Source of the DNA: Sulfurimonas sp.
GTDB taxonomy: Bacteria > Campylobacterota > Campylobacteria > Campylobacterales > Sulfurimonadaceae
Length of the DNA stretch: 49,495 nt
Direction of reading: 5' to 3'
Assembly: GCA_027063505.1 (NCBI GenBank)
Contig: JAMORO010000004.1
Span: 1-49,495, forward strand
The notes under the pieces were generated by a model. It did no database searches, was not told the origin of the DNA, and saw only the letters and a program-made list of their open reading frames with translations. Shown one piece after another: positions 32,661-41,799 of this stretch. Position 1 is the first letter of the stretch; the number at the start of each line of letters is the position of its first letter. A program made the position numbers and the translations under genes.

Positions 32661-32689
32661 TTTACTCTGAGATTTTTTTTCGCTATACT
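32661..32689 (+). promoter_or_regulatory. Promoter of the SRP RNA gene
   Basis: TTTACT at 32661-32666 and TATACT at 32684-32689 are separated by 17 bases, with a run of eight T between them. A start near 32696 matches the 5' end of the RNA helix. Confidence 0.55.
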
Positions 32690-32695
32690 TTCATT

Positions 32696-32801
32696 TCTCT
32701 TCTTTAGACCTGTGCAATGGTCGTTAAAGATAATGTGTCAGGGTAGGAATACAGCAGCACACCTTTAACAATTATGTGCCGCAGGTATCTGGAGAAGAGT
32801 C
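32696..32801 (+). ncRNA. ffs: Small signal recognition particle RNA (4.5S type)
   Basis: The core tgTCAGGgtaGGAAtaCAGCAGca (32737-32760) has the conserved SRP domain IV: a GGAA tetraloop closed by GTA/TAC, the asymmetric loop with AGCAG opposite CAGG. Outer helices pair ACCTG (32708-32712) with CAGGT (32782-32786), GTTAAAG with CTTTAAC, and CTCTTC with GAAGAG at the ends. Length about 106 nt fits the bacterial small type without an Alu domain. It pairs with Ffh to target membrane proteins. Confidence 0.85.
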
Positions 32802-32917
32802 CTCCCCTTATTATTTAAAAATAAATTCTCAAGCATAAACTCATCTTAATATTTTTTCTATCAAAGTATATTCTATTGTCATGGAAGTAGTGGATTAAAG
32901 ATCTAGAGAGAGTATCT

Positions 32918-32942
32918 CAAAAAACAGATAAACTGCTTTTTG
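32918..32942 (-). terminator. Possible intrinsic terminator for the 32955 lipoprotein gene
   Basis: On the minus strand the RNA can form a short stem (CAG-TTTAT-CTG extended by A/T pairs) followed by six U. The stem is weak, and the same sequence could act in the other direction. Confidence 0.35.
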
Positions 32943-32954
32943 AAAATTAGTTAT

Positions 32955-33593
32955 TTAGAATGACTGATATGTACTAATATGTGAAGTTCCATTTATTGTA
33001 GTATTAAATACTCCTGTAAAAGAGAGTGGTTCTGAATTATCATCTTCATTTATCCAGTTAGGACATGTTGTACTTGATAGAGTACTATCATCAAAATACT
33101 CAGGGATTTCATCTGTAAATGATATTAGTAGAGGCAACGGTGTCATATATGTATTGACACAATCTATAGTACCATTTACAGAACTTGTGCCTTTGAAATG
33201 TTCAGTACCAGCATTAAAGTCATAAGTAACAGTTGCTAGAATATGCTCTGATGAAGCTTCTGTAATATCTACAGCTTCTGTTCTAGTAAGTGTAGTAATT
33301 GTATAGGGAGTAGAGACACTAGCATCAAACTCAACATCAAAAGTATTTGCTACAGTTTTAAAGTCTCCATCAGCTCCTATCTTACGTGTATATGTTTTTC
33401 CATTAAAAACTCGTGAATCTGATGCACTATATGCAACAAGAGGTTCTGTGTAGGAACTCGGTAAACTAGATAGAGTACCTACTGATATTTGATTATCGTC
33501 ATCTCCGTTATCATCATCTCCACCACAACCACTTAGTAGTGCAAGCATTGCTACTGCAGAAAGTATTGTCACTAATTTACTAGATTTAATCAT
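32955..33593 (-). CDS. Predicted lipoprotein of unknown function
   Basis: The start is ATG 33593 with an AAGGAT ribosome site; a longer frame to 33632 lacks support. The 212-residue protein has a lipoprotein signal with lipobox LLSGC (about residue 23), an Asp/Gly/Asn linker and a beta-rich domain with two Cys pairs (DCVNTY, TTCPNW). The family is not recognised. It is divergent from the giant lipoprotein gene and shares its linker style, so both may share a sorting route. Confidence 0.65.
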   Translation of the reverse strand: MIKSSKLVTILSAVAMLALLSGCGGDDDNGDDDNQISVGTLSSLPSSYTEPLVAYSASDSRVFNGKTYTRKIGADGDFKTVANTFDVEFDASVSTPYTITTLTRTEAVDITEASSEHILATVTYDFNAGTEHFKGTSSVNGTIDCVNTYMTPLPLLISFTDEIPEYFDDSTLSSTTCPNWINEDDNSEPLSFTGVFNTTINGTSHISTYQSF

Positions 33594-33773
33594 TTTATAT
33601 CCTTTTTGTGCTATTTTGTTTATAACTCTCATAGTATATAACTTCTTGTTTTAAACTATTGTTAAACATCTTTAAATATTGTCTTTTGTGAACTTTACCA
33701 CATGTTTAAGAAGAGTATCAAACACTCTGATGTATCATAATAGCAAATGAAAAATTAATATTAGGGGTTAGTT

Positions 33774-36700
33774 ATGGATAAACATAATTTAAAAACAGTT
33801 GTACTTTCATTAAGTACCGCACTACTTCTCGGGATTACAGGTTGTAGTAGTGATAGTTCAAATGATGATTCTGATTCATCTGGTTCTGGAGGAGGAACTC
33901 CTCCTTCTTCTTCTGTCTCATATAGTGGTATAGGGATTGATGGTATCTTAATGGATGCTTTAGTTTGTATAGATGCTGATGAAGATGGTAGTTGTAATAA
34001 TGGTGAGGTTACAACTCGAACTGCCGATGATGGTACATTTGAATTTCCTGCAGGTTCTCCAACTGGTCCACTTATCTTATCTGGTGGTTTTGATAAAAGT
34101 CTTACAGATGGTCTAAATCCAGATGGCAGTACAAAATATAAAGCATTTGAAGGTGTTTTAAAGGCACCAGAGGGTTCAAGTGTTGTGACACCACTTACTT
34201 CTGCTATTCAATCTTTAATGGATAATAACAGTAGTATATCAGCAGCAGATGCTGAAGCAACTATTAAAACTGCTATGGGACTTACTGATGTAGGTGTTTC
34301 TTTAACAGAGTTTGATCCATATAATGGGATAGAGGGTGCTAATTCTGAAGCAGCGAAAAAAATTCTTGCAAAACAGACACAACTTCAGATTTTAGTTCAT
34401 ACTGCAGCTGCTACAATCGCTGGTGCTGATGCAAGTACTAATGTTGATGATGCAATGGCCAATGTATTTGATGCACTTGTTGAGAGTATGGATACGGGTG
34501 TAGAAGTTGAACTTGATGCACAAGCAGTAGCTATCGCAACACGTCAGGCAGCAGCAGAAACTTTTGCTGGAAATGCAGATGCAGATGCATTAGTAGTGGC
34601 TGTTGGTACAGTGGCTGAAGATGAAGCTGAAGATGCTGTAACTGCAGCGAATAGTGCTGAAACAGCTATAAGTAGTGGGGCTGCAGAAGATGCTATTGAT
34701 ACCCTTGATAATGCTATTAAAGATGTCAATCAAGAGGATGGTCATTCTGCAGCTCAAGCTAAAGATGATCAACCATCTGGTGCAGATTTCGCTGCAATTA
34801 TTGGTGCTAGAGAGGCAGAAGATGCAGCAGCAAAAGAAGCAGCAGCAAAAGAAGCAGAAGCAGTAGCTGCAAGAAAAAAAGCAGATCAAGCACTACTAGA
34901 TGCACAATCAAAAGATGAGTTAGAAGCAGCCGAAAGATTACGAGTTGAGGCAGCGCAAGCTGAGCAGCTAGCTGCAAAAAAAGCGGCACTTGAAGCTGAA
35001 AAGGCAAAATTAGCTGCAGCACAAGAAGCCGCTATTGATGAAGCTAAGGCTCTAGAGAAAGCAGATGCAGCAGCAGCTGAAAAAGATGCAGCAGATGCAG
35101 CAGCACTTGCGGCAGAGATAGAAGCACAAGCAGCACAAGCAGCAGCAGAAGCTCTTAAAGATGCAGAAGAAGCAGAGTTAGAAGCACTTAAAGCAGAAGC
35201 AGCAGCAGCAGCACTTGCAGCAGAACAAGCAAGAGCATCAGATCTTATAGATTTATATATAGTTTCAGCAAATAATGCAGCAGCTACAGCACAAATAAAA
35301 AAAGAATCAATCCAAGTTATCGTAACAGAGGGTTATGATGTTAATGCAAGCTTAACAGTAGCAACACAAGCAGCTGATAAAGCACAAGTAGATGCAACAG
35401 CCTTAGTGGAGTATAAGAGTGTTACAGCAGTAGCAGACTTAAATACAACAACTGCAGAAAATCTTAAAGATAGTGTTTTAGCTCAAGCTTTGATAGTATC
35501 AGATGCTTTATCTGATGCCCAAGCAATAAAAACAGCAGAACAGTTACGAGTTATAAATCTTATAAATTCGTATATTGTTACAGCAAATGATGCAGCAGCT
35601 ACAGCACAAACAGAAAAAGCTGAACTTCAAGTTATCGCAACAGAGGGCTATGAAGTGGATGCAAACTTAACAGTAGCAACACAAGCAGCTGAGAAAGCAC
35701 AAGTAGATGCAACAGCCTTAGTGGAGTATAAGAGTGCTACAGCAGTAGCAGACTTAAATACAACAACTGCATTAAACCTTAAAGATAGTGTTGTAGAACA
35801 AGCTCTGATAGTATCAAATGCTTTATCTGATGCACAAGCGATCAAAGTAACAAAAATTTCAATTACAGCAAGTCAAGTGACTGCTCAAGCCGCACTAGAA
35901 TCGGCACAGGCAAGTTCAGTACTAGCAGAAACTAGTTTTAGTCAAGCTATGGACGATGCAGATACTATGAGAAACTTAGATCAAGAAGAAAAATCTATAG
36001 ATCTTTCTACTGAAGTAACAGCAGCGACGAATGCAGCAGAAGCAATTTTTGCAAAAGTTGAAGTAGCAGCAGCGGCAGCAGCAGAAGCTGCAACTGCACA
36101 AGAAACTGCAGAAACTACTACATCCACTACAGTAGCACAAGCAGCTGCAACACAAGCAGCAGAAAAAGCAACACTTGCAGCTCAAGCAGCAGCTGAAGCA
36201 GCAGAGGCAGCAGCAGCAGTAAGAGAACAACTTCTTACAATGCAAGCTGAGATAGGAATTGCACAACAAATTAGAGTCAGTCAGGTAGCAGCTCTTGCTG
36301 CATTAGAAGCAGCACAAGCAAGTTCGGCACTAGCAGAAACTAGTTATGGGCAAGCAGTAGCAGACTCAGCGGCAATGAATACTTTAGATCAAGAAACATC
36401 AACTGTAGATTTTTCAACTGAAGTAGCTGCAGCAACAAATGCAGCTGAAGCAATTTATGCGAAAGTAGAAGCAGCACAAGTAGCAGCAAGTCAAACAGAG
36501 GCAGCAAGTTTAGCTGCAGATAGTGCTACATCTGTTAGTGAAGCCCAAGCAGCAGCAGTACTAGCAGCAGAAAAAGCAGCAGAAACAGCACAAATAGCTG
36601 GTGAAGCAGCAGCAGAAGCAGCATTAGTGAGAGAACAACTAAGAGCAATGCAAGAGACGGTTGCAGGAACTGAAGGAAGAAGTTCAAATGTTGCAAATGC

Positions 36701-38243
36701 AGTAGATAGTTTTAATACATTTGATCCAACTACTGAGAGCCTTACTGCAAAGTTAGCAGAAATTAAAGATACTCTGGGTACAGAAAATAAAGATGAATTA
36801 GTTTTAGCAGCCTTTATTGATATTGTTGATATTGTAAACTCGGATGCAGTGAAGAACCTAATAGATACAAATAGTTCTTTACCAAATCTAGATGCATTTA
36901 GTGGTGATGTTGATGTTATGGTTACAATGGCTAGTACAGCAAGCACATTAGGTGGTACAGAGTTAATCCATGAGATGGCTGTTAAACTTAAAAATGCAAG
37001 TGATGTTATTGGTAATGCTTTTGTAGATAATTCAAAAGTGATGGAGTATGGTGATGCAGTTATCGGAGTGAATGATGCACTTCTTGTACGAGCGGGTGCA
37101 CTGAGTGCGGCTTCTGCTTTAGAAATGGTTGCTTCATATAGTTATGGTGATATATCTTTTGCAAGAGTTCAAACTAGAACAATAGATGGAGAAGAGTATG
37201 AATATGTGCAAGGAGAGATTGATCTTATAGGCCTTTTCGGACAGGATACATTCTTAAAAATGGACAACACAGCAAGACTAGTAGATGCTGGAGAGCTATT
37301 AAAAAGTGCTGCAACACTTTATGTTAGTATTGACCCTGCTTATATACTAAGTCAAGATCTCAATACTTCTGGTGCTGAGTCACTTTTAGATGCATTTAAT
37401 GGAGATGGACTTTTTGAACAATCAGATGGTTCGGCAGTAAATGTGAATAAAATTTTTAGTTCTACTGATTATCTCGATAGAGATGATTTAGATATTCCAA
37501 CTGCATACTTGGGATATAGTTCTGATGTTTTAGCAGAGTATAACAAGGCTGCTGATCATTACGAAAATGTATCAACTTATGTAGCTGGTGGTTGTAGTGG
37601 AGATTTCCCTACTGCAGATATTAACTGGACACTTTTATCAAATCCAGAAAGAAACACAACTGTTACTTTAGACATAGACTTAACGATAAAAGAGAAACAC
37701 CCTACATATATGGAGTCAAGACCTGTATTCTTTGATCAATATTGGGCAGAACATGAGTGTCAATTTTATACTCAGGGAGATAGTGACTATGGAAGAGCAG
37801 ATTCTGAAATCTCTCCTAAAGAGAGTGTTAGTGATGTTATAATTCCTGTAAAATTAGCAGATAAATTTGTGTCAGGTGCAACTTTCTATACACACTTTTA
37901 TAATGGTGATGATACATTTATTAAAGTAGAATTAACATCAGAGAGTGATGTTACAGCTACTCATAGAATGTATTATCCTGATGAAAATGGTACTTTAGTA
38001 TCAAGTACATATACTTATACTGGTACATATAGTGTTGATGCAGACGATCAAGTTACGATGTCTGTAGTTGATACTAATGATTCAGATTATAAAGATACTT
38101 ACTATTTTACACTTGAAGATGCTTGGGATGATGGTATGAGAATGAAAGTTTTAATTGACATTGGTCAAGATGGAAGAATCAATGATGAGTTTTATAATGA
38201 TTATGACTTTGTAAAACCAGACTGGTATCCAGCAGATTTTTAG
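33774..38243 (+). CDS. Giant Ala-rich repeat lipoprotein, putative surface or secreted protein
   Basis: The 1489-residue protein has a lipobox near residue 24 (LLGITGCSS) and a Ser/Gly/Asp linker. Residues about 50-200 form an adhesin-like domain with a Ca-type loop (DADEDGSCNNGEV). Residues about 337-960 are almost all Ala, Glu, Gln and Lys helix, probably a long coiled coil. Within it are two tandem 105-residue repeats (from about 490 and 595) and two 136-residue repeats (from about 700 and 836). The C-terminal 500 residues are globular with a beta-rich end. It lies directly upstream of a small exported protein and the type II secretion operon, so export by that system is a fair guess. Confidence 0.75.
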   Translation: MDKHNLKTVVLSLSTALLLGITGCSSDSSNDDSDSSGSGGGTPPSSSVSYSGIGIDGILMDALVCIDADEDGSCNNGEVTTRTADDGTFEFPAGSPTGPLILSGGFDKSLTDGLNPDGSTKYKAFEGVLKAPEGSSVVTPLTSAIQSLMDNNSSISAADAEATIKTAMGLTDVGVSLTEFDPYNGIEGANSEAAKKILAKQTQLQILVHTAAATIAGADASTNVDDAMANVFDALVESMDTGVEVELDAQAVAIATRQAAAETFAGNADADALVVAVGTVAEDEAEDAVTAANSAETAISSGAAEDAIDTLDNAIKDVNQEDGHSAAQAKDDQPSGADFAAIIGAREAEDAAAKEAAAKEAEAVAARKKADQALLDAQSKDELEAAERLRVEAAQAEQLAAKKAALEAEKAKLAAAQEAAIDEAKALEKADAAAAEKDAADAAALAAEIEAQAAQAAAEALKDAEEAELEALKAEAAAAALAAEQARASDLIDLYIVSANNAAATAQIKKESIQVIVTEGYDVNASLTVATQAADKAQVDATALVEYKSVTAVADLNTTTAENLKDSVLAQALIVSDALSDAQAIKTAEQLRVINLINSYIVTANDAAATAQTEKAELQVIATEGYEVDANLTVATQAAEKAQVDATALVEYKSATAVADLNTTTALNLKDSVVEQALIVSNALSDAQAIKVTKISITASQVTAQAALESAQASSVLAETSFSQAMDDADTMRNLDQEEKSIDLSTEVTAATNAAEAIFAKVEVAAAAAAEAATAQETAETTTSTTVAQAAATQAAEKATLAAQAAAEAAEAAAAVREQLLTMQAEIGIAQQIRVSQVAALAALEAAQASSALAETSYGQAVADSAAMNTLDQETSTVDFSTEVAAATNAAEAIYAKVEAAQVAASQTEAASLAADSATSVSEAQAAAVLAAEKAAETAQIAGEAAAEAALVREQLRAMQETVAGTEGRSSNVANAVDSFNTFDPTTESLTAKLAEIKDTLGTENKDELVLAAFIDIVDIVNSDAVKNLIDTNSSLPNLDAFSGDVDVMVTMASTASTLGGTELIHEMAVKLKNASDVIGNAFVDNSKVMEYGDAVIGVNDALLVRAGALSAASALEMVASYSYGDISFARVQTRTIDGEEYEYVQGEIDLIGLFGQDTFLKMDNTARLVDAGELLKSAATLYVSIDPAYILSQDLNTSGAESLLDAFNGDGLFEQSDGSAVNVNKIFSSTDYLDRDDLDIPTAYLGYSSDVLAEYNKAADHYENVSTYVAGGCSGDFPTADINWTLLSNPERNTTVTLDIDLTIKEKHPTYMESRPVFFDQYWAEHECQFYTQGDSDYGRADSEISPKESVSDVIIPVKLADKFVSGATFYTHFYNGDDTFIKVELTSESDVTATHRMYYPDENGTLVSSTYTYTGTYSVDADDQVTMSVVDTNDSDYKDTYYFTLEDAWDDGMRMKVLIDIGQDGRINDEFYNDYDFVKPDWYPADF
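35244..35873 (+). repeat. Two tandem 315 bp repeats inside the giant lipoprotein gene
   Basis: The copies start near 35244 and 35559. Each encodes a helix pair with the landmarks IVSANNAAATAQ/IVTANDAAATAQ, VATQAADKAQVDATALVEYKS and VADLNTTTA. Long stretches are almost identical at DNA level, so the duplication is recent. Confidence 0.75.
35871..36660 (+). repeat. Two tandem 408 bp repeats inside the giant lipoprotein gene
   Basis: The copies start near 35871 and 36279 and encode 136-residue units with ASQVTAQAALESAQASS / VSQVAALAALEAAQASS, AETSFSQA / AETSYGQA and TEVTAATNAAEAIFAKVE / TEVAAATNAAEAIYAKVE. They are more diverged than the preceding repeat pair. Confidence 0.7.
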
Positions 38244-38264
38244 AGACTTACTTAGAAAGGAGTA

Positions 38265-38705
38265 GTGATAAAATTGAAATTTATTTTTCTACTATTCCTA
38301 CCATTTTCGCTTTATGCAAATGAAGTTACTATGCATAACATTGAGGAGAGAGAGTTTACTCAAAGCTCTCTTCTCTACCTTATTAAAGCAGAAAAGAAAA
38401 GTATAGACTTTAAGAAGTTAAAACATCTTTCTCTTTTTAATCTTAAAAAAAATGTCTCTGAATCTATCTTTTATGACAAAGGGACACTCTATCAAAAAGA
38501 TATAAAAGTGGATTTTAAAAGAGCTTACTTTTTTGAAGGTAACCTTTATATGCAAGAGTGTTATGCAACATTTAAAAATGGCTATATTAAAGCAGACTCC
38601 GCAATTTATAAAAGAACAAACATAGAGTTTAAAAAGCTCACTATGAAAAAAGAGAATAAACTCTACCATAAATTTAAATATACCTACACTATTTCCAAAA
38701 TGTAA
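38265..38705 (+). CDS. Small exported protein, LptA/OstA-like in style
   Basis: GTG 38265 follows an AAGGAG site; TTG 38274 is an alternative. The 146-residue protein has a signal peptide (about 1-18, ending LYA) and repeating short beta units (YDKGTLYQKDIKVDFKRAYF, GNLYMQECYATFKNGYIKAD) that recall the stacked strands of LptA/LptC lipopolysaccharide carriers. The match is loose, so I give no name. It lies between the giant lipoprotein (21 bp) and gspG, and may assist either. Confidence 0.55.
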   Translation: MIKLKFIFLLFLPFSLYANEVTMHNIEEREFTQSSLLYLIKAEKKSIDFKKLKHLSLFNLKKNVSESIFYDKGTLYQKDIKVDFKRAYFFEGNLYMQECYATFKNGYIKADSAIYKRTNIEFKKLTMKKENKLYHKFKYTYTISKM

Positions 38706-38716
38706 TCTTTTTTCAC

Positions 38717-38722
38717 TATAAT
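38717..38722 (+). promoter_or_regulatory. -10 box of the type II secretion operon
   Basis: TATAAT lies in tttcacTATAATaagt, 31 bases before gspG. An AAGG ribosome site lies about 8 bases before ATG 38754. No clear -35 box is seen. Confidence 0.5.
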
Positions 38723-38753
38723 AAGTAAAACAAAAGTATAAAAGGCAAGATTA

Positions 38754-39167
38754 ATGCAAAAAAATAGACAAAAAAGAGGCTTTAAAAAAGCATTTTCACT
38801 TATAGAACTCATGATTGTTATCGTTATTTTAGGGCTGTTAGCAGCTATGGTTATGCCTTCTCTTACAGGTAAAGGTGAAGAGGCAAAACGTAACCTTGTT
38901 TGTGTTCAGATGAAGTCTATTTATGACGGTGCACTTGATATGTATAAGATTAAAAATAGTGTCTACCCATCAACAGAAGAGGGACTTAAGATTCTTACAG
39001 AAGATGATAGTTACTTTAAAGATGGAAAAATGCCAAAAGATTCATGGGGTCAAGAGTTTATTTACTTAAATAATGATGGAAGTATTGAGCTTATCTCTCT
39101 TGGAGCAGACAAGAAAGAGGGCGGTAAAGATGAAGGCAAAGATATTAAAATGAGTGAGTGTAAATAG
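38754..39167 (+). CDS. gspG: Type II secretion major pseudopilin
   Basis: The 137-residue protein has the prepilin peptidase site just before FSLIELMIVIVILGLLAAM, with Glu5 of the mature form. The C-terminal globular part carries the GspG marks YPSTEEGLKIL, DSWGQEFIYLNNDGSIELISLGAD and an acidic Ca-binding end. It builds the pseudopilus that pushes substrates through the secretin. It is the first gene of the twelve-gene operon. Confidence 0.92.
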   Translation: MQKNRQKRGFKKAFSLIELMIVIVILGLLAAMVMPSLTGKGEEAKRNLVCVQMKSIYDGALDMYKIKNSVYPSTEEGLKILTEDDSYFKDGKMPKDSWGQEFIYLNNDGSIELISLGADKKEGGKDEGKDIKMSECK

Positions 39168-39173
39168 CACTCA

Positions 39174-39692
39174 ATGAAGAAGGGTTTTTCTCTTATTGAG
39201 CTTATGATAGTTATCATGATTATTGGGGTTGTATATACTCTGGCAATTTCAAAACTAAAAAATGTAGCACAAGAGGAGATAAGTCCAAGTTTTACAAATT
39301 TAAAAGAGTATTTACTACTTCAAGCTAAAGAGGCTAAAGATGTGAAACTACTCTGTTTTGATGATTGTAGCTCTTGCAGTGTTTATGCTGAGGGAACTAA
39401 ACTAAAAGATGTAGAGAGTTGGTTTGATAACTCAATAGAGCTCTATCATTATAATTTCCTCCAAGGTGTTGTAAGCTTTGAAAATCCATCATTTTTTAAT
39501 GAAGAGGATGTTCAGGAAAATGTATGTTTCTCTTTTGATGTAAAACAGAATGGTATCTCTGATCAGCTAATCGTTGTTTATAAGGATAAGGTATATGACT
39601 ATACAGACTACTTTGAGGGAACAAAAGTTTATAACTATCTCGAAGAGCTTGTTGATGTTAAAGAAAAACTCTCACAAGAAGCATTACAATGA
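39174..39692 (+). CDS. gspH: Type II secretion minor pseudopilin, GspH-like
   Basis: The 172-residue protein begins with a class III leader cut before FSLIELMIVIMIIGVVYTL, with Glu5. The remainder is a larger beta-rich domain with four Cys (LLCFDDCSSCSVY, VCFSFD). By its place after gspG it should be the GspH-type minor pseudopilin, but the globular part is not clearly alignable. It overlaps gspF by 4 bp. Confidence 0.72.
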   Translation: MKKGFSLIELMIVIMIIGVVYTLAISKLKNVAQEEISPSFTNLKEYLLLQAKEAKDVKLLCFDDCSSCSVYAEGTKLKDVESWFDNSIELYHYNFLQGVVSFENPSFFNEEDVQENVCFSFDVKQNGISDQLIVVYKDKVYDYTDYFEGTKVYNYLEELVDVKEKLSQEALQ

Positions 39693-40903
39693 TATTTAAG
39701 TATAAGGGCATTAACCAAGAGGGTAAAAAAGTTAGTGATAGAGTTGAGGCTCTCTCTCTAAGTGAAGCTAGAACAAAACTCAAGGCAAAAGGTGTAATCT
39801 ACCAAACTTTAGAAGAGGATAGCCCTGCATTTTATGAAAAATTTGAGTTCTCTTCAAAGTATAAGATTCCTCCTAAAGAGTTAGCCGCACTCTCTCGTGA
39901 ACTCTCTATGTATATTCGCTCTGGTATTAGCATTGTCTCTGCACTTAAAATAGTGCAATCCCATTATGAAAAAAACAAAAAGATGAAACTCTTTTTATCG
40001 ACTGTAAGTACACATCTTGATGAGGGGCAAAACTTCTACACAGCACTTGAAGCACAGACTATCGTTGAGTTACCTGCTTTTTTTAAAGAGTCTATAAAGG
40101 TAAGTGAGAGTGGCGGTATTTTGGATGAAGTACTTTTAGAACTCTCACGTTTTTTAAAAGAGCAGGATAGAATTCATAAAGAGATAAAGAGTGCATTTGC
40201 ATATCCGAGTTTTATGATTATTATCTCTTTAGTGATGATATCGTTTATGCTCACTTTTGTTGTGCCACAGATAACAGGAATTTTTGAGAGTATGGACCAA
40301 GAGTTACCGATGCCAACACAGTTTGTTATAGCCGCAGGAGAATTTTTCTCAAATAATTTTCAGATGTTATTAGCTAGCATCTTTGCTATTATCGTTATCT
40401 TTGTGACCTTGAAGAAAAAAGTTTATAGTTTTGCATATGGTGTCGATAAATTTATGCTTTCCTTGCCTCTTTTTGGGACTATAGCACTTAAAAGTGAACT
40501 TGCCCGTTTCTCATACATCGCATCACTTTTAACTCGTTCAGGTGTACCATTTGTGCAGACAGTAAACTTGAGTGCAAATATTTTAAACAACAGAGTTATA
40601 AAAGAGCTATTTGTCAATGCAAGTAAAAAAGTAGTTGAGGGAAAACAGCTCTCAAAAGCACTCGATGAGAGTAGTACGAGGATAGATAACTCATTTATTC
40701 AGTCTATTGCTCTTGGAGAGGAGACCTCCCAACTTGAAAATGTTTTAACGAATGTTTCAGAACTCTATTTTGAAGAGAACCGTGATAAAATAAGTCTTCT
40801 TTTAACACTTCTGGAGCCCGCTTTAATGCTCTTTGTCGGTGGTAGTATAGGCTTTATCGTTGCAGCTATGTTACTCCCTATCTTCTCTATGAGTATTTCG
40901 TAG
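39689..40903 (+). CDS. gspF: Type II secretion inner-membrane platform protein
   Basis: The 404-residue protein has the N-terminal GspF domain (IFKYKGINQEGKKVSDRVEA), two helical T2SSF repeats (about 70-190 and 270-390; ELAALSRELSMYIRSGISI, ELARFSYIASLLTRSGVPF) and three membrane helices. It anchors the assembly ATPase to the pseudopilus base. Length and order are standard. Confidence 0.92.
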   Translation: MIFKYKGINQEGKKVSDRVEALSLSEARTKLKAKGVIYQTLEEDSPAFYEKFEFSSKYKIPPKELAALSRELSMYIRSGISIVSALKIVQSHYEKNKKMKLFLSTVSTHLDEGQNFYTALEAQTIVELPAFFKESIKVSESGGILDEVLLELSRFLKEQDRIHKEIKSAFAYPSFMIIISLVMISFMLTFVVPQITGIFESMDQELPMPTQFVIAAGEFFSNNFQMLLASIFAIIVIFVTLKKKVYSFAYGVDKFMLSLPLFGTIALKSELARFSYIASLLTRSGVPFVQTVNLSANILNNRVIKELFVNASKKVVEGKQLSKALDESSTRIDNSFIQSIALGEETSQLENVLTNVSELYFEENRDKISLLLTLLEPALMLFVGGSIGFIVAAMLLPIFSMSIS

Positions 40904-41799
40904 TGAGACGTAGTAAAAACGCTATAGCTCTTCTTATAACAGTGATGTTTGTCATTGTTATAACTGTAGCGATAGGGATAGGTCTCAAACAGGTAAATAG
41001 TGCGACTACTCTTGTTAAAAATGAAAACTTTATGTACCAAACTACTTTAATAGTAGAAGATATTTTAGCAATACTGCAAAACTCTCCAGAGATAAAACAG
41101 GTAGTAGAGAACAACTCAAGTAGTGATCTTTATCTTTTAATAGCTGAGGCTGGGTTTATCCCTTTTGAGATAGATGGTTTAGAGATAGTTATGAAAATGA
41201 GTAGTGCAAGAGGCAAGTTCAATCCTTTAGAGATAGATGATAACAACACTCAAGCACTGCAAATTTACTTCAATAATTATAATGTAAATAGCCAATATGT
41301 CAATATATTACGTGATAATATTAGTGGGATTAAAGAAGACAACAGCTATAATAGTGTTATATTTGATGAGAATCCATATCTATTTAGAGATTATATAACT
41401 TCATCGGCACACTTAAAAAAAATAAATGACTTTTATAGCCGAGAGTATAATGATAATGCACTCTCAAAGATCAACTTTGATGCACTCTTTTACTACTCTA
41501 AAGATAGCAATATAAGTATAGATCTCAACTTTGCTACGACTGAAGTTTGGGAGATGATGCTTGGGTGTCAAAAAGAGAGAGCGGAGCTTTTAAGTTCTGG
41601 TGCAGGGAGTTATACGAAGTTAGAGGACATCGGTTTAGAAGATGATGAGAAAGAGTATCTTAAAGGCTTTAAAGTAAGTTATTTTAAGCCTATTCTTTTT
41701 GTAGAGCTTGAGATTTCACGAGATGATGTTCACTCTAAAGTGACATTCGAATATGATATAGAAAAAAATAAAGGGTCTAATTTTGTTTATGAAATTTAA
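40903..41799 (+). CDS. gspK: Type II secretion minor pseudopilin, GspK-like
   Basis: Start is GTG 40903, sharing one base with the gspF stop. The 298-residue protein has an N-terminal IALLITVMFVIVITVAIGIG helix lacking the Glu5 of other pseudopilins, as is normal for GspK, and a large alpha-rich domain. This member would cap the pseudopilus tip. The body is diverged from the Gammaproteobacterial type, so the call leans on helix, size and position. Confidence 0.72.
   Translation: MRRSKNAIALLITVMFVIVITVAIGIGLKQVNSATTLVKNENFMYQTTLIVEDILAILQNSPEIKQVVENNSSSDLYLLIAEAGFIPFEIDGLEIVMKMSSARGKFNPLEIDDNNTQALQIYFNNYNVNSQYVNILRDNISGIKEDNSYNSVIFDENPYLFRDYITSSAHLKKINDFYSREYNDNALSKINFDALFYYSKDSNISIDLNFATTEVWEMMLGCQKERAELLSSGAGSYTKLEDIGLEDDEKEYLKGFKVSYFKPILFVELEISRDDVHSKVTFEYDIEKNKGSNFVYEI

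Noticed and set aside
33594..33632. Longer N-terminus for the 32955 lipoprotein
   Set aside because: A good AAGGAT site precedes ATG 33593, which gives a normal lipoprotein signal; the extension would not.
35244..36660. Tandem repeats that might suggest a CRISPR array
   Set aside because: The units are 315 and 408 bp, in frame and encode protein helices. There are no short repeats with unique spacers.
34544..36946. Several long minus-strand open frames inside the giant lipoprotein gene, rich in Ala, Cys or Leu
   Set aside because: They are mirror images of the Ala-rich GCA codons on the plus strand and lack ribosome sites and family features.
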